Part shown: positions 1 through 10,177 of the stretch, piece after piece | Layout: the number at the start of each line of letters is the position of its first letter | Position numbering within the stretch: position 1 is the first letter of the stretch | Notes under the pieces: generated by a model | Told to the model about the DNA's origin: nothing | What the model saw: the letters and a program-made list of their open reading frames with translations, nothing else | Databases searched by the model: none | From: Bacteroidota bacterium | Lineage (GTDB): Bacteria; Bacteroidota; Bacteroidia; 2-12-FULL-35-15 | Reading direction: 5' to 3' | DNA: 64,000 nt | Assembly: GCA_016722565.1 (NCBI GenBank) | Contig: JADKIU010000002.1 | Coordinates: 1,178,001-1,242,000 of the forward strand | Position numbers and translations under genes: made by a program

Positions 1-17
1 GCCCAATTTTATAAGGT

Positions 18-1490
18 TTATCCGTACTTAAGCAGTCGAAACATCGACTTTATGCTAATAATTCCGGTAATAAATGCCCATAAACCGCACGCAACAACCA
101 TTATAGCAAAATTAATCATCCAATCAAAATGGAGCATTTTTGAGCCATAATTGATTGCAATTACACCAACAATGAATGTAATGAAGATATTTATCAATCG
201 ATAATTGACCTTAAATTTGAAAATCCGCTGTGCAATGGCAACCTGTATAATCGCTGTTATGAACTGTGTAAACATGCTTGAAATAGCTGACCCAAAGGCC
301 TCATACTGTTGAATCAAGATATAATTTAGAATGATATTGAGAATCATTCCAGAAGCTGCCATATAATTCAACTGTCGCATGTTCCCATTCGCAGTCAGCA
401 AGGTTCCGAAAATATAGGTTGTTGACACAGCTACAAAACTTAACATTAATAAGCTAAATATTTTTGCCGACTGCTGTAAATGCAATGCATACACTTCAGC
501 TGTTTCATTTACATGTTGCGGGTATAATTGGCCGATAAGCTCAGTGTTATAAAAAAAACAGCCCACTCCAATAACAATTGCCGGAGCAAGCAATAAGGTG
601 CTAATCAGCTTAATTAAAGATTCTACGGACTCTTTATGCTTCAACATACGAGAAAAAACTGGCAAGAGAACACCAGCCACTAAAAAGGCAATCATTTTGG
701 TTGCATCTAAAATCCGAAAACCCTGCGCATAAATACCCGATTGTATATCGCCATCCGGCAACATACGCTCAATCATCACAGAGTCGATACGATTATAGAA
801 TGACATTAACAATGTTAAAATGGCAAACGGAAAACTCTTTTTCAAGATCATTAACGAAAAGGGCCAATTCCAGCTTAACTTAAAAGAATGTGTTTTCTTT
901 ACAATGATTAAAAATGTAATTACAACTGTAAGAAGCAACGAACAGGTTTGTGTATACACAAAATACATAATTCCATTTTCGGAATAGAGAATACCCGAAT
1001 TGAGCAATACAATCCCGGCAACAATCATTATTGAACGATCCATTACAGATATCATTCCATCCGTTTTAAACAAATGAAGAGCCGCCAAATTGGAACGCAA
1101 ATAATTAATAAAGAATACCAAAAACATATTAAAACCTTGAATTAACAAGAGTTTCATTAATCGAGTATCATAACCAATCACCAAACCAATAACCACAACA
1201 ATAATGATGTAAATGACAGCTAAAATTAACTTGAGAGTAAATAGGCTGGAAAAATGTTTGGTGAATAAATGGCTATTCTGAGCGATGTTTTTATTATTGA
1301 AATTTGTTATCCCAAAATCCAAAATAATGGTGAGTAAAAAGGAAAAATTGAAGATGGCAAAATAAATTCCGTATGCAGCAGTGCCAACCTGTTCCTGAAC
1401 AGCTTTCTCAATCCCAAATATATAGATGGGCTTGATCAACAAATTCAAAAACAAGATTAACCCTAAATTGGTCAGAAACTTTTTTTGCAT
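18..1490 (-). CDS. Polysaccharide/oligosaccharide flippase (MOP superfamily)
   Basis: This 490-residue protein is almost wholly hydrophobic, with roughly 12-14 predicted membrane segments and short polar loops, and matches the Wzx-like flippases of the MOP superfamily in length and pattern. Such proteins move lipid-linked sugar chains across the inner membrane for surface polysaccharide assembly. It lies 28 bases downstream of an FkbM-type methyltransferase on the same strand and close to a divergent glycosyltransferase, which supports a polysaccharide role. The ATG at 1490 opens directly into the first membrane helix. The substrate cannot be read from the sequence. Family assignment is fairly sure; specificity is unknown. 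Confidence 0.85.
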   Translation of the reverse strand: MQKKFLTNLGLILFLNLLIKPIYIFGIEKAVQEQVGTAAYGIYFAIFNFSFLLTIILDFGITNFNNKNIAQNSHLFTKHFSSLFTLKLILAVIYIIIVVVIGLVIGYDTRLMKLLLIQGFNMFLVFFINYLRSNLAALHLFKTDGMISVMDRSIMIVAGIVLLNSGILYSENGIMYFVYTQTCSLLLTVVITFLIIVKKTHSFKLSWNWPFSLMILKKSFPFAILTLLMSFYNRIDSVMIERMLPDGDIQSGIYAQGFRILDATKMIAFLVAGVLLPVFSRMLKHKESVESLIKLISTLLLAPAIVIGVGCFFYNTELIGQLYPQHVNETAEVYALHLQQSAKIFSLLMLSFVAVSTTYIFGTLLTANGNMRQLNYMAASGMILNIILNYILIQQYEAFGSAISSMFTQFITAIIQVAIAQRIFKFKVNYRLINIFITFIVGVIAINYGSKMLHFDWMINFAIMVVACGLWAFITGIISIKSMFRLLKYG

Positions 1491-1518
1491 TCTATAAATT
1501 TAGTTAGTTAAGCGTCTA

Positions 1519-2256
1519 CTACTTTGTTAAAAAAATGAAATTTTGTGTTTTGTGTTTGGTTGCATCAAATTCAACAGCTTTATTATCAACAACAACAACC
1601 GCCTTGTAATTCAACGAACGAAACAATTCAAAACACTTTTCTCTGTTTTCATTTTCCCACAATTCAGCATATACTACCGGCTTGTTTTTAGCAATTAGCT
1701 GTTTGGCGCCATCCAATACAAAAAATTCAAAATTTTCAACATCTATTTTTATTCCGCTAATACGCTTACCAGAATTGGTAATCTCAATCATATTGTCTAA
1801 CATTCTCAAGGGAACTTTAAAGCGCTCACCGACATTATTGTCTGGTATGGATTCATGCACAACATGACTTAATCCCTGCATGCGAACATTCGAGATTACC
1901 GGCATCACCATTTCCACTTCACCTTCGCTATTCCCAAGCGCAATTTCAAATAATTTTACATTATCCAATTTAAAATACTTCACAATCCGCTTAAATGCAA
2001 TGATATTATTCGGCATTGGCTCAAAGCTGTATACGGTCACTCCTTTGATGGTGCGAGCCAAATGAACTGTCATTATACCAATATTAGCACCAATATCTAA
2101 TACCGCGGTATTCTCCGGGAGTAAATGCAAAAAGGCAAAGAAATCCTTCTCATTTTTATCTTTTCTCAGGGTAAGAATTTTGTACAATGAGAAAATGAAA
2201 AGATAGTTCTTAAATCCCAACAGTTTGTGTAAGATATATTTGACCGTGTTTTTCAT
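1519..2256 (-). CDS. FkbM family methyltransferase
   Basis: This is a 245-residue SAM-dependent methyltransferase. The SAM-binding motif I is visible as VLDIGANIG at residues 52-60. The FkbM family hallmark KIDVENFE, followed by a hydrophobic strand, lies near residue 170. FkbM enzymes typically O-methylate sugars or other small molecules and are common in polysaccharide loci. The gene sits just upstream of the flippase on the same strand and is probably co-transcribed with it. It diverges from the glycosyltransferase at 2395 across 138 bases. The acceptor substrate is unknown; methylation of a surface glycan is inferred from context. Confidence 0.85.
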   Translation of the reverse strand: MKNTVKYILHKLLGFKNYLFIFSLYKILTLRKDKNEKDFFAFLHLLPENTAVLDIGANIGIMTVHLARTIKGVTVYSFEPMPNNIIAFKRIVKYFKLDNVKLFEIALGNSEGEVEMVMPVISNVRMQGLSHVVHESIPDNNVGERFKVPLRMLDNMIEITNSGKRISGIKIDVENFEFFVLDGAKQLIAKNKPVVYAELWENENREKCFELFRSLNYKAVVVVDNKAVEFDATKHKTQNFIFLTK

Positions 2257-2394
2257 TCGGGCTGTAAAAGTATGATTTTTTATGTAATTTCGTTGCGAAA
2301 CAGTAGTTTTATAATAAGTGACGCTAAGGAGAATTTGACCAGAAAGCGAATGAACTGCAAGGTTTTTACATAAAGAAAAACCGCTCTCAGAGAT

Positions 2395-3522
2395 ATGGAA
2401 ATAGTAGTAAATACGCGATTACTAATACAAAATAAGTTAGAAGGTATAGGATGGTTCACATATGAAACCCTCAGACGTATCACAGCGAAACATCCTGAAC
2501 ACCACTTCGTTTTTCTATTTGACCGTGATTTTGATGAGGATTTTATATTTTCAGATAATGTTACGCCACTTATTTTGTCTCCGCAAGCACGTCATCCGAT
2601 TCTTTTCTATTGGTGGTTCGAGTTTTCTGTCGCCAATTTTTTAAACCGATTTAAACCCGACCTTTTTCTTTCTCCGGATGGATATTTATCGCTCAAAGCC
2701 AATTGTAAACAATTAGCCGTTATTCACGATATCAATTTCGAACATCATCCAAAAGATGTTTCATGGATGGTTCGCAAGTATTACACACACTTTTTTCCAA
2801 AATTTGCTAAAAAGGCAACCCGAATTGCAACCGTTTCCGAATTTTCAAAAAAAGACATTGTTGATTGCTATAAAACTAACCCATCTTTGATAGATGTTGT
2901 TTACAATGGCTGCAACCAAGCATACATACCAATCAGCCACGATTTGAAAATCAAAACAAAACAAACCTTTTCGAGTGGATGCGACTATTTTTTATTTGTT
3001 GGAGCATTACAGCCAAGAAAGAATATTTCCAGGCTATTTGAAGCATTCGACTCCTTTAAAGCAAGCGAAAAGAATGATGTAAAATTGGTTATTGTAGGAG
3101 AAAAGTATCGCTGGACAAAGGAGATAAAAGAGACCTACCTCAGCATGAAATTCAAAGAGGACGTCATTTTTACCGGTCGCTTAAATACAAATGACCTACA
3201 TCATTTTATTGCGTCAGCTTTAGCGATGACCTATATCCCCTATTTCGAGGGTTTTGGCATTCCTATTTTAGAAGCAATGAATTGTGATACACCTGTTATC
3301 ACAAGTAACATTACATCCATGCCGGAAGTTGCAGGTGATGCAGCTCTATTGGTAGATCCATTCTCGGTTGATTCAATCAGCAAAGCAATGATATACATGT
3401 ATAAAGATGCAGATATGCGTCAATCATTAATCGAAAAAGGCAGAAAACGCAAGCTTGATTTCAGCTGGGACAAAACAGCTGATGCCTTATGGAGCTCCAT
3501 TGAAAAAACGTTAAATGCTTAA
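2395..3522 (+). CDS. Glycosyltransferase family 4 (GT-B fold)
   Basis: This is a 375-residue GT-B glycosyltransferase. The C-terminal nucleotide-sugar binding half starts with FVGALQPRKN near residue 200. It carries the GT4 signature GFGIPILEAMNCDTPVI near residue 285, where the E-x7-E type motif contacts the donor sugar. The N-terminal half includes an AVIHDINF segment typical of the acceptor domain. There is no signal peptide or membrane helix, so it probably acts on the cytoplasmic face of the inner membrane. Its last codons overlap the start of rnhB by 8 bases. It faces away from the FkbM and flippase genes, so it is in the same locus but a separate transcript. Donor and acceptor are unknown. 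Confidence 0.88.
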   Translation: MEIVVNTRLLIQNKLEGIGWFTYETLRRITAKHPEHHFVFLFDRDFDEDFIFSDNVTPLILSPQARHPILFYWWFEFSVANFLNRFKPDLFLSPDGYLSLKANCKQLAVIHDINFEHHPKDVSWMVRKYYTHFFPKFAKKATRIATVSEFSKKDIVDCYKTNPSLIDVVYNGCNQAYIPISHDLKIKTKQTFSSGCDYFLFVGALQPRKNISRLFEAFDSFKASEKNDVKLVIVGEKYRWTKEIKETYLSMKFKEDVIFTGRLNTNDLHHFIASALAMTYIPYFEGFGIPILEAMNCDTPVITSNITSMPEVAGDAALLVDPFSVDSISKAMIYMYKDADMRQSLIEKGRKRKLDFSWDKTADALWSSIEKTLNA

Positions 3523-4114
3523 AAAATATTTCGATAAAAACCTGATTGAAGCAGGATGTGATGAAGCCGGTAGAGGCTGCTTGGCTGGACCGGTTCATGC
3601 GGCAGCTGTTATTCTTCCCAAAAACTTTAAAAATAAATTACTGGACGATTCAAAAAAGTTAACAGACAAACAACGAAAAGAATTACGTCCAATCATTGAG
3701 GCAGAAGCGATTGCCTGGGCAGTGGGAATTGTAAGTGTTGAAGAAATTGACGAAATCAATATTTTAAACGCTTCTTTCCTCGCAATGCACCGAGCACTCG
3801 ATCAACTAAAAACCACACCTCAAAGTTTATTAATTGATGGTAACCGATTTAAAAAATACAAAGAGATCCCTCATACCTGCATTATACAAGGTGATGGAAA
3901 ATACTTAAGCATTGCCGCTGCTTCTATTCTAGCTAAAACATACAGGGATGACCTTATGGATGAACTCCACGAAAAGTTTCCTCAATACGATTGGCTGCAC
4001 AACAGAGCGTATGCTACAGCAAGTCATCGCAAAGCTATTGAACGATTTGGAATTACCGAACATCACCGCAAAAGCTTCAAACAACTCCCCGACCAATTAA
4101 AAATAGAATTTTAA
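3515..4114 (+). CDS. rnhB: Ribonuclease HII
   Basis: This 199-residue enzyme cleaves the RNA strand of RNA-DNA hybrids and removes misincorporated ribonucleotides. The RNase HII signature GCDEAGRGCLAGP is at residues 14-26, giving catalytic Asp16 and Glu17. Further acidic residues appear in LLIDGN (Asp108) and in the SILAKTYRDD segment near residue 144. DDSKKL near residue 44 is the usual family motif. Length matches the family. The ATG overlaps the stop of the upstream glycosyltransferase by 8 bases, so translation may be coupled, although the functions are unrelated. No oddities were seen. Confidence 0.96.
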   Translation: MLKKYFDKNLIEAGCDEAGRGCLAGPVHAAAVILPKNFKNKLLDDSKKLTDKQRKELRPIIEAEAIAWAVGIVSVEEIDEINILNASFLAMHRALDQLKTTPQSLLIDGNRFKKYKEIPHTCIIQGDGKYLSIAAASILAKTYRDDLMDELHEKFPQYDWLHNRAYATASHRKAIERFGITEHHRKSFKQLPDQLKIEF

Positions 4115-4190
4115 TGTGCATTTTATTGTTAGTAAAAACATCAATAAACGCGTATTGAACCAATCAGTTTACATTAATTTTACGATGTAA

Positions 4191-6929
4191 ATGCAAAGAA
4201 AAATAATATTCGGAATTGTTGTTACTATACTGCTCATTGGTGGCATGTATTGGTTTTTCCATACCAAAGAAGCACGAGTCCCTATTAGCGAAAGCATCAA
4301 TGCAATTCCAACGGATGCAGCTATCATTTTTGAAAGCAAACAATCGAAAAACACCTGGAAAAAACTCTCGCAAACGAATATTATGTGGGAAGAACTTATA
4401 GTGACAGAAAGTGTTTCCCAAATAAATCAACAAGGTGTTTATATAGATTCCATTTTAGAAGCCACGCCTGAAATTGCCGCCCACCTTGATAACCATTCTA
4501 TTTTTATTTCTGCCCATAGTAATGGAAACAACAGCTTTGATTTACTTTACACGATTAGCTTACCCAATCTAACATACAAAAGCGCGGTGGAGGAATTCTT
4601 TTTTGAAAACATATACAATTCAAAAAAAACAAAAACAGAACAGGAATTTGAAGGAGAAACGATTCATACCATTTCAACAGCAACCAGCCATTTTTCTTTT
4701 TCGATCTCAGAAGGAATTGTCATTATTTCCTTAAATCAAAAACTAATACAAAACTCCATTCACCAATTAAAATCAGGCATTTCGTTAAACAACAACAAAC
4801 AGTTCAAAAAAATAATTTCTACAGCGGGTAAAAATGTGGATGCGAATGTTTACATCAACTACCAAAATTTCTCTTCCTTATCCGCCCCACTTCTTCTGTT
4901 AAAAACGAGCAAAACAATTCCGGCTCTTACCAACTTTGCAGATTGCTCTAGCTGGGACATTTCAATTAAACCAAATGCATTGATGTTATCCGGATTCACA
5001 GCAGCAAGTGATTCAGGCAAGAGTTTTTTAAGTTTATTTAGTAATCAAAAACCACAAGAGATGGAGGTGATAAAAATTATTCCTTCCTCCTCAAATACTT
5101 TTTTGTTTTTAGGAATGAGCAGTGTGAAAACATTTCAAGAAGATTATAAAAAACAATTAACCGTAAAAAAAGAAATAAACACATACACAGGATTTATCAA
5201 AAAAATAAATTCTGAACTAAATACAGATATCGAAAACAGTATGCTCCAATGGATGGACAATGAAATGGCACTTGTTTTAAATACTGATTCTGAAAAAAAC
5301 TCCGAATGCAGCGCTTATGCGATAATCCGATCAAACAACATTGAAGAAGCATTAAATACACTGAATGAACTAAGTTCTGCTTCAAAAGCAAACGAATCAA
5401 CGAATGATACTGTTTCTTACAAAGGCTACTTCATCAATCATTTAAACATCAACAATTTACTACCCAATTTATTGGGTTCACAATTTCAGAAAATTAAACA
5501 CAATTACTTCACTGCAATCGAAAACTACATCCTTTTCGCTAACACTTCGAATGAAATTCAATCCTATATCGATGCTATCGAAAGCAGAAAAACATTCGCA
5601 AATGATAAAAATTACAAAGCTTTTTCAGAAAACATCTCTGCGGAGTCCAATGTTTATTTATATAATTCCATCGCTAGATCCAATACTCTTTATAGCAATT
5701 TTGTAAACGAAGAATTAGCAAACACCTTGAATGCAAAAGAAGAATTGATTAAAAAATTTGAAGCCATCGGCATTCAATTTTCTTCCAACAACAAATTATT
5801 TTACAGCAATATCTTTTTAAAATACAATCCCGAACAAAAACAACAAGCCGGCACAATCTGGGAAGCAAAGCTAGATACAACAATAAGCAGTAGACCTTAT
5901 CTTTTAATAAATCACAAAACGAAAGGAAAAGAAGTTTTTGTTCAAGATGATGCCAATAAAATTTATTTAATAAGCAATACAGGAAAAATTATCTGGACAA
6001 AAAAGATAAACGAAAAAATAATGAGTGATGTGATGCAAGTAGATGTGCTTAAAAACAATAAACTTCAATTGATTTTTAATACTCGCTCATACATCTATAT
6101 GTTCGACAGGAATGGAAATGACATGGAAGGCTTTCCAATAAAACTGAGATCCCCTGCTACCAACGCAATTTCAGTAATCGATTATGAAAAAAATCGCGAT
6201 TATCGAATTTTTATTGCAACCGAAAACAAACGCATTGTTTGTTATAAAGCAAATGGAGAACAATTAACTGCTTTTGCATTTGACAAAACAGCAGATCAAG
6301 TATTTACGCCCATACAATATTTTATGGCAAACAATAAAGATCATTTAATTGCAATTGATAAATCAGGGAAAATTTACATCCTGGATCGAAAAGGAGGCAT
6401 TCGCGTAAATTTAATAGAACAAATGGAGGAAGGGATACGAAACTATTTTGTGGAAGGAGGGAAAGATTATTCAAAATCATACATTATTGCTGCTGACACA
6501 CTCGGAAACATGATAAAAATCAGTTTAACAAATCAGAAAGAACGCATTAAACTGCAGGATTTTGAAACCTCACCCTACTTCGACTACAAAGATATTAACA
6601 ATGATAAAACGAAAGAATACATCCTTCTGACTCGATCGGAATTAAAAGTTTTTGGCCAGGACAAAGCGCTCTTATTCAAATATGAGTTTGAAAATAAAAT
6701 TTCACAAACCCCTCTATTCTTCTTATTCCCTGATAATCAGGGCAAAATTGGTGTCACTTCGGAAGATTCAAGCGAACTCTATTTATTCAATAACAATGGT
6801 GCCTTATTTGAGGGATTTCCAATCAATGGAAAAACGTCCTTTACCATTGGCGACCTCAATAATGAGGGTCATTACAACTTAATAACAGGAAGCTCTGAAA
6901 ATTCAATTTTTGTCTACCAATTGAAGTAA
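4191..6929 (+). CDS. Membrane-anchored protein with DUF3352-like N-terminal half and C-terminal beta-propeller
   Basis: This 912-residue protein has an uncleaved N-terminal helix (about residues 4-22) and a large domain outside the membrane. The N-terminal 550 residues contain SINAIPTDAAIIFES and a paired alpha/beta pattern resembling DUF3352 proteins. From about residue 560 a PQQ-type or WD-like propeller follows, with repeated blade motifs such as NKIYLISNTGKIIWTKKIN, NGDMEGFPI-like turns and FEGFPINGK near the end. The role is unknown. The propeller suggests a scaffold or binding protein at the periplasmic face. It is followed 38 bases later by the OmpA-like gene, which has its own promoter-like boxes. 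DUF3352 resemblance is from memory of the pattern and is moderate. Confidence 0.65.
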   Translation: MQRKIIFGIVVTILLIGGMYWFFHTKEARVPISESINAIPTDAAIIFESKQSKNTWKKLSQTNIMWEELIVTESVSQINQQGVYIDSILEATPEIAAHLDNHSIFISAHSNGNNSFDLLYTISLPNLTYKSAVEEFFFENIYNSKKTKTEQEFEGETIHTISTATSHFSFSISEGIVIISLNQKLIQNSIHQLKSGISLNNNKQFKKIISTAGKNVDANVYINYQNFSSLSAPLLLLKTSKTIPALTNFADCSSWDISIKPNALMLSGFTAASDSGKSFLSLFSNQKPQEMEVIKIIPSSSNTFLFLGMSSVKTFQEDYKKQLTVKKEINTYTGFIKKINSELNTDIENSMLQWMDNEMALVLNTDSEKNSECSAYAIIRSNNIEEALNTLNELSSASKANESTNDTVSYKGYFINHLNINNLLPNLLGSQFQKIKHNYFTAIENYILFANTSNEIQSYIDAIESRKTFANDKNYKAFSENISAESNVYLYNSIARSNTLYSNFVNEELANTLNAKEELIKKFEAIGIQFSSNNKLFYSNIFLKYNPEQKQQAGTIWEAKLDTTISSRPYLLINHKTKGKEVFVQDDANKIYLISNTGKIIWTKKINEKIMSDVMQVDVLKNNKLQLIFNTRSYIYMFDRNGNDMEGFPIKLRSPATNAISVIDYEKNRDYRIFIATENKRIVCYKANGEQLTAFAFDKTADQVFTPIQYFMANNKDHLIAIDKSGKIYILDRKGGIRVNLIEQMEEGIRNYFVEGGKDYSKSYIIAADTLGNMIKISLTNQKERIKLQDFETSPYFDYKDINNDKTKEYILLTRSELKVFGQDKALLFKYEFENKISQTPLFFLFPDNQGKIGVTSEDSSELYLFNNNGALFEGFPINGKTSFTIGDLNNEGHYNLITGSSENSIFVYQLK

Positions 6930-6943
6930 TTTTTATATCTTTA
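6909..6943 (+). promoter_or_regulatory. Bacteroidota-type promoter for the OmpA-family gene
   Basis: TTTG at 6909-6912 and TATCTTTA at 6936-6943 are separated by 23 bases. This is close to the Bacteroidota sigma-70 consensus (TTTG, 17-23 bases, TAnnTTTG). The ATG of the outer membrane protein gene follows 25 bases after the -7 box. The last base of the box departs from consensus. Confidence 0.45.
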
Positions 6944-6967
6944 TTCGGTAAAATTACACCCAACCGT

Positions 6968-9457
6968 ATGAAAAAAATTATTCTCTCAATTGCTTGCTCT
7001 ATGGCAATCGCCATTAATGCTAATTCTCAAGACTTTTTAGGCTATATGAACAGTAACTACTCAGGAGTTACTGGAACAGATATTAACCCCGCAAATGTGG
7101 TTGATAGCAGATACAAAGTAGATATCAGTTTAGCTGGTGTGAGTGTTTCAGCTTACAATAACTATGTCGGATTGAAAAGAAGTGCGTTAAAACATTCAGG
7201 AAAACTTTTTGATTTTAGCGACACCAATTATCAAGCATTTGCTGATACAGCTTTTAGAGACAACTATTTAACCACGAGAGATAACAATATTAACAAGTCG
7301 TTCTACTTTTCGAACCAAATTTACGGCCCCTCCTTTTTGGTAAGCATCAATGCAAAAAATGCCTTTGCTGTTAAAACCAAAATGCGCACATTAGTAAATA
7401 TTGATGGACTAGAGCCTGAATTAGCAAAGCTTGCCTATAGCGAACTCCAAGATTCAGCATTGTGGTTACAAAACCATAGCAACCAAGATTTTAGTGCACA
7501 AACAATGACGTGGGTCGAATATGCACTGTGTTACGGACATGTTTTCAAAGATGATGGAGCACATGCTTTTAAAGCTGGTATCACTTTAAAATACATTCAA
7601 GGTATTCAGTCTGCTTACATGAACATTAAAGACTTGGATTATAATTTCACAAACGACACCACACTTTCGCTTTTTCATTCAGATGTAAATTATGGTCACT
7701 CCTCTACTTATGAAGGCGACAAAATTGAACCCGGATTCAAAAACACGGCCCAATTTTCATGGGGACTAGATTTAGGAGTTGTGTATGAATTTCGCCCTGA
7801 TTACGAAAAATTCAAATACGACATGGATGGAGAAACCGGTTTATGGAGAAGAGATCAAAACAAATACAAATTAAGAATTGGTCTTTCTGCATTGGATATT
7901 GGATATGCAAAATTCAAAAAAGGAACTTACTCTAAAAACTTTACAGCTGATATCAACTTGTGGAACCTTCACGAATTTGATAGTGTAGAATCTTTCGATG
8001 ATTTTGATAGTTTGTTAAATGCAAATTATCCAATGGACAAAGGAGATAAATACTATCGAATGAATCTTCCTACTGCGTTTGCATTACAAGTGGATTATCA
8101 TATATACAAAGATTTTTATGCAAACTTCACAACTTATTGGTCACCTCGTTTCAAAAAAGATGCTGAAAAAGTACATGACCTTACTACATTCAGCATCACT
8201 CCGCGTTGGGATCATAAATGGTTTGGAGCATTTCTTCCATTTTCATACGATTTAACAGGAAACTTCAAAGCCGGTGTTGCCTTGCGATTAGGACCACTTG
8301 TTGTTGGAACAAACAGTTTAGGACCATGGGTTTCTCGTGGAAATATCTATGGTGCAGATGTGTATGCGATGCTTAAGATTCCTATCATGTACCGCAAACC
8401 AAGAGATAAAGACAAAGATAAGGTATCTGATAAAAAAGATAAGTGTAAAGAAGTACCAGGAACATGGGAATTTCTTGGTTGCCCTGATCGTGATGGCGAT
8501 CACATTCAAGATAAAGACGATGCTTGTCCGGATGAACCGGGTACTCCTGAGTTCCAAGGTTGCCCAGATAAAGATGGAGATAAGATTATCGATAAACAAG
8601 ATGCTTGTCCGGATGAAGCAGGTATCCCTGAATTTAATGGTTGCCCGGATAAAGACGGTGATAAGATTATGGACAAAGAGGATGATTGTCCGGAAGAAGC
8701 CGGCTTGTCTCAATTCAAAGGTTGCCCGGATAGAGATGCCGATGGTATTATGGACAAAACAGATGAGTGTCCGGATAAACCAGGTCCTGCTTCAAACAAT
8801 GGATGTCCTGAAGTGAAATTGATTTTAATTGATTCACAAGGAAATTCATTACGTACTGCAGTTCAAGCAAAAGATGGCAGCTTCAGCTATGACGAGCTTC
8901 CTGCTGATGAATTGGTGTTATTTAACTTAGAAGGTGAAAACACGGAAGTATACACTGAAGTGAAAGTTGTTGTGGGTGGAATTGCTAAAAAAGCAATTAG
9001 AGACAAGAAAAAAGACAACTACTTCCGTTTTATTGTATTGAAAGCACAAGACAATAAATTAAAACCGGAAGACAACAAAGATGTTGCTATAAAGTTGAAT
9101 AAAGAAGAAGAAGAAGTATTGAAGAAAGCATTTGATAACTTGGAATTTGCTACTGCAAAAGACATTATCAAACCGGAATCACTTGCTTCGTTGGATGAGT
9201 TAGCAGCGTTAATGGCGAAAAAGCCAACCTGGAGATTGAAAATCTCTGGACATACAGATAGCCAAGGTGATAAAGCGAAAAACTTAAAATTGTCTGAAAA
9301 ACGTGCAAAAGCAGTTCAAAATTATTTAATAAGCAAAGGAATTGCTGCAGACAGATTTAAAGCTGAATGGTTCGGTTCTAAAAAACCAATTGCGGATAAT
9401 AAAACAGAAGCCGGACGTCAGAAAAACAGACGTGTAGAAATGTTAATTATCGAATAA
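6968..9457 (+). CDS. OmpA family protein with DUF5723-like barrel and thrombospondin type 3 repeats
   Basis: This 829-residue outer membrane protein has a signal peptide ending near ANSQD (about residue 21). The first 480 residues resemble DUF5723 beta-barrel proteins. Residues about 480-615 hold five calcium-binding thrombospondin type 3 repeats of 31-33 residues, each with a DxDGDxIxDxxDxC core and a PGxxxFxGCPD linker. The C-terminal 120 residues are an OmpA/MotB peptidoglycan-binding domain with the motif SGHTDSQGD and the usual closing RRVEMLI. This architecture ties the outer membrane to the cell wall through a rigid calcium-dependent stalk. A Bacteroidota-type promoter lies upstream. 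It may be co-transcribed with the small secreted protein 21 bases downstream. Confidence 0.88.
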   Translation: MKKIILSIACSMAIAINANSQDFLGYMNSNYSGVTGTDINPANVVDSRYKVDISLAGVSVSAYNNYVGLKRSALKHSGKLFDFSDTNYQAFADTAFRDNYLTTRDNNINKSFYFSNQIYGPSFLVSINAKNAFAVKTKMRTLVNIDGLEPELAKLAYSELQDSALWLQNHSNQDFSAQTMTWVEYALCYGHVFKDDGAHAFKAGITLKYIQGIQSAYMNIKDLDYNFTNDTTLSLFHSDVNYGHSSTYEGDKIEPGFKNTAQFSWGLDLGVVYEFRPDYEKFKYDMDGETGLWRRDQNKYKLRIGLSALDIGYAKFKKGTYSKNFTADINLWNLHEFDSVESFDDFDSLLNANYPMDKGDKYYRMNLPTAFALQVDYHIYKDFYANFTTYWSPRFKKDAEKVHDLTTFSITPRWDHKWFGAFLPFSYDLTGNFKAGVALRLGPLVVGTNSLGPWVSRGNIYGADVYAMLKIPIMYRKPRDKDKDKVSDKKDKCKEVPGTWEFLGCPDRDGDHIQDKDDACPDEPGTPEFQGCPDKDGDKIIDKQDACPDEAGIPEFNGCPDKDGDKIMDKEDDCPEEAGLSQFKGCPDRDADGIMDKTDECPDKPGPASNNGCPEVKLILIDSQGNSLRTAVQAKDGSFSYDELPADELVLFNLEGENTEVYTEVKVVVGGIAKKAIRDKKKDNYFRFIVLKAQDNKLKPEDNKDVAIKLNKEEEEVLKKAFDNLEFATAKDIIKPESLASLDELAALMAKKPTWRLKISGHTDSQGDKAKNLKLSEKRAKAVQNYLISKGIAADRFKAEWFGSKKPIADNKTEAGRQKNRRVEMLIIE

Positions 9458-9478
9458 CAATAAATAATACTAAAAAAA

Positions 9479-10114
9479 ATGAAAAAAATAATTCTATCTC
9501 TGCTTGTTGTAGCAAGTGGAACGTTCGCAAAAGCACAAGATGCAAAATCAGCATTATCTGCAACTGAAATTGTTTGGTTTGGATTAGATTTTACCAAAGC
9601 AAAATTTGTTGGTGGCTTTGACCAAGTTGGAGGAGCTGGAGTTGCAACCGGTTCTGATATGAAAACAAAATGGATTCCGGGATGGAATGCGCTTATCTTA
9701 AATGAGCCACAACATTTTGATTTCAAAAAATCATTCAGAAAAGACAATATCGTTTATGATTTAAAATCAATGAATGAGTTGAATTCCAAAATTGATGTGG
9801 ATGCTTGTATGGTTTACAACGAAGGAAAAATTGAAAGAACAGAAATTGATGGAATGGTAAAAAAATACAAAGCTGAAGTAAAAAAAGATGGTATTGGATT
9901 ATCCTTCATCATTGAAAATTTCAATAAAGGAACTCAGATGGCCGATATATATGTTACGTTTTTCGATATTGCATCGAAGAAAATTTTAATTTGCGAGAAA
10001 GTAAGCGGAAAAGCGATGGGAATTGGAATGCGAAACTACTGGGCTGGAGCAATCAAAGCAATTTTAAAACAAATTGATGCATCCGAGTATAAAAACTGGA
10101 AAAGCAAATATTAG
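9479..10114 (+). CDS. Conserved secreted protein of unknown function
   Basis: This 211-residue protein has a clear signal peptide (MKKIILSLLVVASG, cleavage likely after KAQ near residue 20). The mature part is a mixed alpha/beta domain with a closing helix carrying NYWAGAIKAILKQID. I recognise the general look of a Bacteroidota-restricted secreted family but cannot name it. It lies 21 bases after the OmpA-family gene on the same strand and is followed by a strong terminator at 10136, so the two probably form one transcription unit that ends here. A periplasmic role linked to the outer membrane protein is only an inference. Confidence 0.7.
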   Translation: MKKIILSLLVVASGTFAKAQDAKSALSATEIVWFGLDFTKAKFVGGFDQVGGAGVATGSDMKTKWIPGWNALILNEPQHFDFKKSFRKDNIVYDLKSMNELNSKIDVDACMVYNEGKIERTEIDGMVKKYKAEVKKDGIGLSFIIENFNKGTQMADIYVTFFDIASKKILICEKVSGKAMGIGMRNYWAGAIKAILKQIDASEYKNWKSKY

Positions 10115-10135
10115 AATTTTATCTTTATTCAAACG

Positions 10136-10170
10136 AGTCCCGCTCCGAAAAATCGGGCGGGACTTTATTT
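10136..10170 (+). terminator. Rho-independent terminator after the OmpA-family unit
   Basis: AGTCCCGC (10136-10143) pairs with GCGGGACT (10157-10164). An inner CCGA/TCGG stem extends the helix, and the hairpin is followed by TTATTTTT. It separates the upstream pair from the lipoprotein gene that starts at 10178. Confidence 0.8.
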
Positions 10171-10177
10171 TTAAAAC

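Noticed and set aside
2280..2483. 67-residue minus-strand frame in the FkbM-glycosyltransferase gap
   Set aside because: It overlaps the start of the glycosyltransferase, has no recognisable pattern and would block the divergent promoter region.
8318..8816. Open frames on both strands over the thrombospondin repeats, and the DNA repeats themselves
   Set aside because: They arise from the roughly 93-base repeats coding for calcium-binding repeats in the OmpA-family protein; the protein explains the DNA periodicity, so no separate tandem-repeat element or CRISPR is called.
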